Below are positions 58,213 through 64,000 of a stretch of 64,000 nucleotides of DNA, piece after piece (position 1 is the stretch's first letter; the number at the start of each line of letters is the position of its first letter). Location: NCBI RefSeq assembly GCF_002101965.1, contig NZ_LQQA01000033.1, forward strand, positions 434,001 to 498,000. The letters run 5' to 3'. The notes under the pieces were generated by a model that did not search any database, was not told the DNA's origin, and was given only the letters and a program-made list of their open reading frames with translations. Made by a program: the position numbers and the translations under genes. Source of the stretch: Mycolicibacterium wolinskyi. Lineage in GTDB: Bacteria > Actinomycetota > Actinomycetes > Mycobacteriales > Mycobacteriaceae.

Positions 58213-58877
58213 CCGGTGGTCGGCGCGGCCAGCAGGCGACGCACTTCGTCGTCGCTGACCTGGTGAAAGTCGGCGAACGCCTGACCTACCGATTCGAAAT
58301 CCATCGGCGTGCTCGCACACACCACCTCGTCGGCCTCGCTGTTGAGCTGACTGCAGACCGTCGCAGGCCCCACCGGGACCGCAACCACCACGCGCCGGGC
58401 GGCGCGCACGGCCCGGACCGCGGCAAGCATGCTCGAACCGGTCGCGATGCCGTCGTCGACGAGAATCACCGTTCGGTCGGTCAGGTCGGGCGCGGGACGA
58501 TCGCCGCGGTATGCGCGTTCGCGCCGTTCCAATTCGACGGTCTCGCGGCGGATTGCTTCGGTCACCTGGTCGTCGCTGATACCGAGCCGGCGGACCAGAC
58601 TGTCATTGATCACCACGCCGCCGCCCGATGCCAGCGCGCCCATGGCGAGTTCCTGCCATTGCGGTACGCCGAGCTTGCGGACCAGGAAGACGTCCAGTGG
58701 CGCGTCGAGAAACGACGCGACTTCCCACGCGATCGGGACCCCGCCCCGCGCCAGGCCGAGGACCAGTACATCGGGATCACCCCGATAGGACACCAGGCGC
58801 TGCGCGAGGACCTGACCGGCCTCGCGGCGGTCCTGGAACGTGCGTGCCACGTCCCGTCGGACACTCCATGCGCTCAT
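58209..58877 (-). CDS. Phosphoribosyltransferase-domain protein (Rv2143-like)
   Basis: A 222-residue protein with the type I PRTase PRPP motif VILVDDGIATGSS (137-149). The N-terminal segment VLGLARGGVPIAWEVA and VRKLGVPQWQELAMGA match a group annotated as erythromycin esterase-associated or predicted phosphoribosyltransferases. No known base substrate is indicated. It is downstream of the amidotransferase-like gene by 44 nt on the same strand and likely cotranscribed. ATG 58877 start. Confidence 0.85.
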   Translation of the reverse strand: MSAWSVRRDVARTFQDRREAGQVLAQRLVSYRGDPDVLVLGLARGGVPIAWEVASFLDAPLDVFLVRKLGVPQWQELAMGALASGGGVVINDSLVRRLGISDDQVTEAIRRETVELERRERAYRGDRPAPDLTDRTVILVDDGIATGSSMLAAVRAVRAARRVVVAVPVGPATVCSQLNSEADEVVCASTPMDFESVGQAFADFHQVSDDEVRRLLAAPTTG

Positions 58878-58921
58878 AACGGTCTGTGATGCGGTCGGAA
58901 ACTCCCACCGACCGTTCCAGC

Positions 58922-59644
58922 CTACGTCGCAGGTTCTGCCCGTACCACCCTGTCGAGGAAGCCACGGACCAGCGCGCGCACCCGGACCGCCGCGTCGTCG
59001 GCGAGTTCCTTTGTCCGCAAACGCAATTCGTCATGGCTGCGGCCGGTTCCGACAACCTCGCCGTCACGGTCGTCGCCCAGCCACCCTTCCAGGAGCGCCG
59101 AATCGAGTTCGGGATGGAATTGCAGCGCGAGTGACCGGCCCAGCACGAATGCCTGCGAGGCCTGGGCGGTCCTGGCGATCTCGGTGGCTCCCGGCGGCAA
59201 TGTCCATCGGTCGAAATGCCACTGGAACCACGGACCGCCGGGCACGAGGTCCGCGTCGTCGGTCGCGACGTCATACCAACCGATCTCCGGTGAGTCGGAC
59301 CGGCTGACCGATCCGCCGAACGCCTGCGCGAGCAGCTGGCCGCCGAAGCAGATACCGAGCACGCCGACTCCGGCATCGGCGGCTCGGCGCACCATTTCCA
59401 TCTCGGCTCCGACCCACGTTTCGCGTAGCGCGTCGTCGTACACCGGCCAACGTGCCCCGAGTGGCACGATGACGTCGTATCCGGCGGGATCGGGGAACGT
59501 CACGTCGCCGGCGGGGGAGTCCACCCGCTCGGCCGGGACCACATCGAATGTGTCGATGTCGAAACCAGATTCGGCGAACGCCTCGCCGAGTAGGGCCTCG
59601 GTCGCCATATGTTCGTTGCGGATGAACAGCACTCGCGGGGTCAC
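58922..59644 (-). CDS. Class I glutamine amidotransferase-like protein
   Basis: A 240-residue stand-alone GATase1 protein. The nucleophile is Cys99 in LGICFGGQLLAQAFGG, and the partner residues are His176 and Glu178 in LQFHPELD, so the triad is complete. Such stand-alone proteins resemble GMP-synthase glutaminase subunits or gamma-glutamyl hydrolases acting on small gamma-glutamyl compounds, and the substrate cannot be inferred. GTG 59644 (VTPRVLFIRNEH) is chosen as start; the open frame to 59977 would run into the divergent HNH gene. Confidence 0.88.
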   Translation of the reverse strand: MTPRVLFIRNEHMATEALLGEAFAESGFDIDTFDVVPAERVDSPAGDVTFPDPAGYDVIVPLGARWPVYDDALRETWVGAEMEMVRRAADAGVGVLGICFGGQLLAQAFGGSVSRSDSPEIGWYDVATDDADLVPGGPWFQWHFDRWTLPPGATEIARTAQASQAFVLGRSLALQFHPELDSALLEGWLGDDRDGEVVGTGRSHDELRLRTKELADDAAVRVRALVRGFLDRVVRAEPAT

Positions 59645-59712
59645 GTCAGCATTATTCAGGACCGGACGTAGCCGAACGTCAGTTGTCGGTGGGTGTGGGT
59701 AGTGTCGTCTAT

Positions 59713-60996
59713 GTGTTCGAAAGTTTGTTCGATATCGATCCGGGGGCGTCGGAGCACGAGCTGCGCGCCCTGGTCGAGAAGTACGAACTGTTGAAACCCG
59801 CACTGGCGGCCGCCCAGGCCCGCGCGACGGCGTTGTGGGATGCCAAGCGCCGTGCCCGCGAAGCCGCCGACGGGGTGCCGGCCGCCAAACGCGGACGGGG
59901 CCTGGCTGCCGAGGTCGCGTTGGCGCGGCGCGAGGCACCCAAGAAAGGCGACCAGTATCTCGGGCTGGCCAAAGCACTCGTGGGCGAAATGCCCCACACC
60001 CTGGCCGCCCTGGAAGCGGGGATGCTCTCGGAATGGCGGGCCACCCTGATCGTGCGGGAATCGGCCTGCCTGGACGTGGAGGACCGGCGCCGGTTGGATG
60101 GCGAACTGTGCGCCGACACCGCCCGCCTGCAGGGCTGGGGCAACAATCGAGTCAAGGCCGAGGCCCGCAAGATCGCGGTGCGCCTGGACGCCGCGGCGGT
60201 CGTCGAACGGTCGGCCAAGGCCGCCCAAGACCGCGGCGTGTGGATCCGCCCCGCCCCCGACACCATGGCGTATGTGACGGTGTTGTTGCCCGTCGCCCGA
60301 GCCGTCGCGGTCTATGCCGCCTGCAAACACGCCGCCGACACCACCTACGACGACCGCAGCCGCGGCCAGATCATGGCCGACACCGTCTATGAACGCGTCA
60401 CCGGCCGGCCCGCCCCCCAACCGGTACCGGTCGCGCTGAACCTCGTGATGGCCGACACCACGTTGGCCGGCGACGACGACGCAGCCGCCTGGCTGGGTGA
60501 CTACGGGCCGGTGCCCGCGGGTTTCGCCCGCACCCTGACCGGCGATGCCGTCGCCGACGCCGAGGTGAAAGCGACACTGCGGCGCCTGTACCGCCACCCC
60601 GCCCGCGGGCAGCTGCTCGCCATGGAGTCGCGGGCCCGGATCTTCCCCAAAGGCCTGGCCAGGCTGCTCGAACTGCGCGACCAGACCTGTCGCACCCCGT
60701 ACTGCGACGCGCCGATCCGCCACCACGACCACGCCGTCCCCACCCATCACGACGGCCCCACAAGCGCACTCAACGGCCTCGGCCTGTGCGAAGCCTGCAA
60801 CTACGCCAAAGAAGCACCCGGCTGGTCGGTCACCACCACCGACACCCACGGCACCCACACCGCCCAATACCGCACACCCACCGGCGCGGTCTACCACTCC
60901 ACCGCCCCACCACTACCCGGACCGCCCATCAGAACGACGGTAAGCATCATCGAAGACCAGATCACCATCGACCTGGTCACCTTCGACGCCGCCTAA
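59713..60996 (+). CDS. DUF222 / HNH endonuclease-domain protein (13E12 type)
   Basis: About 427 residues. A helical DUF222 region (about 1-290) is followed by a zinc-supported HNH site at about 324-365: C326-x4-C (CRTPYC), the HHDHAVPTHHDG histidines, NGLGLCEACN with the second CxxC, and a terminal Asn. These proteins are multi-copy in mycobacteria and include the REP13E12 repeats; some are thought to be remnants of mobile elements, though no flanking repeats are seen here. The start is GTG 59713 (VFESLFDIDPG); TTG 59683 is possible. Its composition resembles the surroundings. Confidence 0.86.
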   Translation: MFESLFDIDPGASEHELRALVEKYELLKPALAAAQARATALWDAKRRAREAADGVPAAKRGRGLAAEVALARREAPKKGDQYLGLAKALVGEMPHTLAALEAGMLSEWRATLIVRESACLDVEDRRRLDGELCADTARLQGWGNNRVKAEARKIAVRLDAAAVVERSAKAAQDRGVWIRPAPDTMAYVTVLLPVARAVAVYAACKHAADTTYDDRSRGQIMADTVYERVTGRPAPQPVPVALNLVMADTTLAGDDDAAAWLGDYGPVPAGFARTLTGDAVADAEVKATLRRLYRHPARGQLLAMESRARIFPKGLARLLELRDQTCRTPYCDAPIRHHDHAVPTHHDGPTSALNGLGLCEACNYAKEAPGWSVTTTDTHGTHTAQYRTPTGAVYHSTAPPLPGPPIRTTVSIIEDQITIDLVTFDAA

Positions 60997-61652
60997 GTCA
61001 CCCGGTAACGTCGCTCGGGCCGGCCGGTGCCGTACTGCAGGCGCAGTTCCAGCGCCCCGGTGCTCAGGTAGTGCTCGAGATAGCGGCGTGCGCTCACCCG
61101 CGAAATCCCGACGAGCTCGGCGCACTCGGCCGCAGAGACCTCGCCCGCGGCGCGCACCGCATCCATGACGAGCCGGCCGGTCTCTGCGCCGAGTCCTTTC
61201 GGCAAAGGCGCTGTCGCGCTTGAGCTTCCGCCGAACAGTGCGTCGATCATCGATTGGCTCGCACCACCTTCGGCGGCCAGCGCGTCAGCGCGGGCCGCGA
61301 ATGCGGCAAGTTTGGCGCGCAGCTGGTCGAACTCGAACGGCTTGATCAGATAGTCGGCGGCTCCACCGTCGAGTGCGCCTCGTACGGTGTCGAGTTCACG
61401 CGCGGCGGTGATCATGATGACGCCGACGAGGTTGCCTTCGGCGCGCAGTCGCTGCAAGACCTCCAGCCCGGTCATGTCGGGTAGATACACGTCGAGCAGG
61501 ATCAGATCGGGTCGCAGTTCGGTGGCGGCGGTCAACGCCTCACCGCCGTTGCGTGCCACGCCGACGGCACGGAAACCGTCGACGCGTTCGACGAATCGGC
61601 GATGAATCTCGGCGACCATGAAGTCGTCGTCGACGACGAGTACGTCACGCAT
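60993..61652 (-). CDS. CitB/DcuR-type response regulator
   Basis: A 219-residue two-component regulator. The receiver domain (1-120) has the acidic pocket D8-D9-D10, phosphoacceptor Asp54 (LLDVYLPD), the Thr/Ser in IMITA and Lys104 (YLIKPFE). The C-terminal winged helix (GEVSAAECAELVGISRVSARRYLEHY) is the CitB/DcuR kind rather than OmpR or NarL. The partner kinase is directly upstream with an 8-nt overlap, and the probable target is the divergent tctC operon. ATG 61652 start; the frame is open to 61787. Confidence 0.92.
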   Translation of the reverse strand: MRDVLVVDDDFMVAEIHRRFVERVDGFRAVGVARNGGEALTAATELRPDLILLDVYLPDMTGLEVLQRLRAEGNLVGVIMITAARELDTVRGALDGGAADYLIKPFEFDQLRAKLAAFAARADALAAEGGASQSMIDALFGGSSSATAPLPKGLGAETGRLVMDAVRAAGEVSAAECAELVGISRVSARRYLEHYLSTGALELRLQYGTGRPERRYRVT

Positions 61653-63279
61653 GCACGGCCCGCTTGGTGTCCTCGGGCAACCGGACGACGAACGACGCCC
61701 CGCCGTCGGGTCCGTCGGTGACCTCCACCGTGCCGCCGTGCTGCGCGGTGACGAGGCGCACCAGGGCCAGCCCGATGCCACGCCCACCGGGCACGTCGGG
61801 CTTGGAGGTCACGCCCCGGGCGAAGATCATCTCCCGAAGATGTTCTGGCACACCGGGTCCGGAATCCGATACGGCGAGCAGCAAGCCTGCCGCGTCGTCG
61901 ATTCGTACGCACACCTGCGCGGGTGTCGAGCCCACCGACACATCGACGGCATTGTCGATCAGATTGCCGAGCAACGTGATCACGTCGGTGGCGAGCGCGG
62001 GATCGAGCGCGCCGAGGTGGCTGTCGTCGGCCAGGCTCAGCGCCACGCCGCTCTCGGCGGCCAGTGACGTTTTCGCGATCAGCAAGGCGGCCACCGCCGG
62101 GTCCGAAATATGTTGGGTGACAGCTTCGTTGATTTCGGCGCGGCGACGCGTGAGCGTGCCGACCAGATCCCGCACCGCGTCGTACTCCTCGAGTTGGACC
62201 AATCCTGAGATGGTGTGGAGCTGATTGGCGAACTCGTGGGTCTGCGCCCGCAACGTGTCCGTGACGCTGCGGTGGGAAGACAATTGGGCCTGCAGGGCAG
62301 CGAGTTCGGTGCTGTCGCGCATGGTGGTCACCGTACCGATGCGTTGCCCCTGGCTGCTGGCCGCGCGCCGGTTGAGCGCCAACACGCGGGTCCGCGTTGC
62401 GATGATGACGTCGTGTTCGTCGGCGCGGTCGTCGTCGGCGGCAAGCAGGAAATCGACAACCGCGGGTTCGAGGCCCACTTCGTCGACGCGGCGCCCCACC
62501 GTGTCGGCGCTGATCCCCAGCAGATCGGATGCACTGTCGTTGAGCACCGTGATGACGCCGTCGGTGTTGACCGCCACCACACCCTCACGAATGCTGTGCA
62601 ACAACGCTTCCCGGTGATCGGCGAGGCTCGCGATCTCGGCGATGTCCAGTCCACGCGTGTGACGCTTGATCCGCCGGGACAACAGCCATGATGTCAGCAG
62701 GCCGAGCGCGGCGCCGATTCCCAGATAGATCAGCAGCCGCTCGCCGGCGCCGCTGATCAACTCCCACACCGACGGATAACGTTCGCTCACCGAGACGATC
62801 GCCATAAGCTGCCCGGTGGCCGACAGAATCGGCACCTGGCCGACCAGACTGTGCACGCCTTCGATATCGGTGTCGCCGAACCATGCCCGCCCCTCGTCGG
62901 CCCGGCTCTGACCCAGATCGACGCGCTGCCCGACCCGGCTGGGATCAGAAGACGTCCGTACGGTGCCCTGTGGATCGGTGATCTCGGCGAGATCGGCCCC
63001 GGACAGCGCGACCGCCCGGTCCACCTCGGGCGCCAGAATCTGGGCGGCGAACGGATCGCCGTAGCGATCGCGCACGATCGGGGTCGACGCGACGTTCTCG
63101 GCGACGGCGATCATGCGCTGTCCGCGGACATCGCGGAACTCGCGGGTGGATTGGGTCACCGAGACCGCGGCCACCGCGACGAGCACGACCGCGACCACGA
63201 GAAGCTGGAACACCAGGAATCTGCCCGCCAAGGTCCGGTCTCTCGGCAGGCCCCACAGTCTCGGCTGCGGTGAACTCAA
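61645..63279 (-). CDS. CitA/DcuS-type sensor histidine kinase
   Basis: A 544-residue membrane kinase. Helices at about 20-42 and 183-203 flank an extracytoplasmic PAS-like (Cache/CitA) sensor, a cytoplasmic PAS follows (about 215-330), and then the H-box QTHEFANQLHTISGLVQLEEY region has His348 as the phosphorylation site, in the usual CitA form. The HATPase domain shows NLIDNAVDVS, DSGPGVP and GRGIGLALV. CitA/DcuS kinases sense C4 or citrate-type acids, which agrees with the neighbouring tricarboxylate-type binding protein. TTG 63279 start behind AAAGGAAG; no better start is in frame. Confidence 0.91.
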   Translation of the reverse strand: MSSPQPRLWGLPRDRTLAGRFLVFQLLVVAVVLVAVAAVSVTQSTREFRDVRGQRMIAVAENVASTPIVRDRYGDPFAAQILAPEVDRAVALSGADLAEITDPQGTVRTSSDPSRVGQRVDLGQSRADEGRAWFGDTDIEGVHSLVGQVPILSATGQLMAIVSVSERYPSVWELISGAGERLLIYLGIGAALGLLTSWLLSRRIKRHTRGLDIAEIASLADHREALLHSIREGVVAVNTDGVITVLNDSASDLLGISADTVGRRVDEVGLEPAVVDFLLAADDDRADEHDVIIATRTRVLALNRRAASSQGQRIGTVTTMRDSTELAALQAQLSSHRSVTDTLRAQTHEFANQLHTISGLVQLEEYDAVRDLVGTLTRRRAEINEAVTQHISDPAVAALLIAKTSLAAESGVALSLADDSHLGALDPALATDVITLLGNLIDNAVDVSVGSTPAQVCVRIDDAAGLLLAVSDSGPGVPEHLREMIFARGVTSKPDVPGGRGIGLALVRLVTAQHGGTVEVTDGPDGGASFVVRLPEDTKRAVHA

Positions 63280-63308
63280 TGACCAATACTTCCTTTGCGT
63301 TCGAATCG

Positions 63309-63322
63309 GTGACCTGAGTCAC
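63309..63322. promoter_or_regulatory. Palindrome GTGAC-N4-GTCAC between the two-component genes and tctC
   Basis: A 14-bp site in the 94-nt divergent region, 52 nt upstream of the tctC GTG. It suits binding by a dimeric response regulator such as the CitB-type protein at 60993. A related AGTCACT and AGTGATT pair lies around it. Only the position and symmetry support the assignment. Confidence 0.4.
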
Positions 63323-63373
63323 TCTTTGGGTTCAGTATTGCTGAGCATCACATATGAGTGATTGGGGACTGCT

Positions 63374-64000
63374 GTGACGTTTCGACGATTGTGCGCCGCG
63401 CTGATGGTCGCGTTGGTCGCGACCATGTTGGCGACGGCTTGCGGGGTCACTCGCGGCGATGAGTCCCGCGGTTTGCACCGGCTGCGCATGATGGTGCCGA
63501 ACAGTCCGGGCGGCGGCTACGACCTCACCGCCCGCACCGCGGTCAAGATCATGGAAGACACCGACATCACCGGGCGCATCGAGGTCTTCAACGTCATCGG
63601 CGCCGGCGGGACGGTCGCGATGGCGCGGCTCATGAACGAAAAGGGCAACGACGACCTCATGATGATGATGGGGCTCGGCGTGGTGGGCGCGGTGTACACG
63701 AACGGATCGTCGGCGCGGGCCTCCGACGCGACCGCGCTGGCCAAGATGGTCGAGGAGCAGGAAGGCATCCTCGTACCGGGTGACTCACCGTTCCGCACGA
63801 TCGGCGATCTGGTGGAGGCGTGGAAGGCCGATCCGGCCAAGGTCACCATCGGCGGTGGGTCCTCACCGGGCGGGCCCGATCACCTGTTCCCGATGGAAAC
63901 CGCACGCGCGGTCGGAATCGACCCGCGCACCGTCAACTACATCACCTATGACGGCGGCGGCGATCTCCTGACCGCGCTGCTGGGCAAGAAGATCGCGGCA
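63374..64000 (+). CDS. tctC: Tripartite tricarboxylate transporter substrate-binding lipoprotein TctC, 5' part
   Basis: The first 209 codons of a Bug/TctC-family binding protein; the gene runs past the window end. A signal sequence ends in lipobox LATAC with Cys23. The Bug-fold signature is visible: MMVPNSPGGGYDLTARTAV near the N-terminus (the phosphate-like helix of the binding cleft) and GGGSSPGGPDHL later. Such proteins feed TctA/TctB permeases with citrate-type or other acids. tctB and tctA would be expected further right. It is divergent from the two-component kinase gene. GTG start. Confidence 0.88.
   Translation, partial: MTFRRLCAALMVALVATMLATACGVTRGDESRGLHRLRMMVPNSPGGGYDLTARTAVKIMEDTDITGRIEVFNVIGAGGTVAMARLMNEKGNDDLMMMMGLGVVGAVYTNGSSARASDATALAKMVEEQEGILVPGDSPFRTIGDLVEAWKADPAKVTIGGGSSPGGPDHLFPMETARAVGIDPRTVNYITYDGGGDLLTALLGKKIAA

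Noticed and set aside
59683..60996. DUF222-HNH gene as part of an intact mobile element or group I/II intron
   Set aside because: No terminal repeats, target duplication, transposase or intron structure is seen on either side; composition matches the neighbours.
1..64000. CRISPR arrays, tRNA or rRNA genes, riboswitches of known class
   Set aside because: I looked for regular direct repeats with spacers, cloverleaf-like stems ending in CCA-type acceptors and known leader signatures, and found none; gene packing leaves few gaps over 200 nt.

Overview
The window is chromosomal DNA of high-G+C actinobacterial character and almost certainly comes from a rapidly growing Mycobacterium (Mycolicibacterium) close to, but not identical with, M. 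smegmatis. The evidence is GTG/TTG starts, many ATGA/GTGA stop-start overlaps, near-continuous gene packing, and a gene order that follows the M. tuberculosis Rv2208-Rv2143 interval. Names below rest on protein motifs and remembered family features; no database search was possible. I see no rRNA, tRNA, CRISPR array, insertion sequence or prophage.

Layout. 1-2.5 kb (minus): end of a cobalamin nucleotide-loop operon (cobU-cobT-cobS) and a DUF3043 membrane protein. 2.6-6.8 kb: an A-type Fe-S carrier, a membrane protein, adenosine kinase and AsnB. 6.9-14.7 kb: the respiratory supercomplex locus, ctaC-ctaF-mmpS3-membrane protein on plus facing ctaE-qcrC-qcrA-qcrB on minus. 14.8-21.2 kb: trpD, a fused DEDDh exonuclease/GIY-YIG nuclease, a Cys-rich miniprotein, the NlpC/P60 hydrolase RipC, a HExxH metalloprotease and PimB'. 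21.2-36.5 kb: envelope lipid and glycolipid genes (fadD15, two SRPBCC proteins, an ArsA/GET3-type ATPase, a PlsC acyltransferase, two polyprenyl-phosphomannose-type mannosyltransferases, idsA2, lppM), mixed with an exoribonuclease, aroG, the kinase pknL and its DNA-binding partner.

36.7-58.2 kb (plus): a complete division and cell wall (dcw) cluster in order mraZ-rsmH-ftsL-pbpB-murE-murF-mraY-murD-ftsW-murG-murC-ftsQ-ftsZ-pgeF-yggS-sepF-yggT-wag31-small membrane protein, preceded by a DUF3040 gene with a classical terminator. It makes lipid II from UDP-MurNAc, flips and cross-links it, and builds the FtsZ/SepF/Wag31 division and polar growth machinery. Most internal genes are joined by 4-nt overlaps, so they are probably translationally coupled. 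58.2-64 kb is more variable: a phosphoribosyltransferase, a glutamine amidotransferase-like protein, a DUF222-HNH protein, a CitA/CitB-type two-component system and a TctC-type solute-binding lipoprotein cut by the window edge.

The most useful signals beyond the genes are a strictly 10-bp-periodic TGG box array upstream of mraZ (a probable MraZ operator) with inverted copies further upstream; an ArsA-like ATPase whose reading frame has no ATG/GTG/TTG before its P-loop; a 126-nt antisense overlap between trpD and the DEDDh/GIY-YIG gene; a 24-bp tandem repeat between ctaE and qcrC; and several long intergenic dyads.
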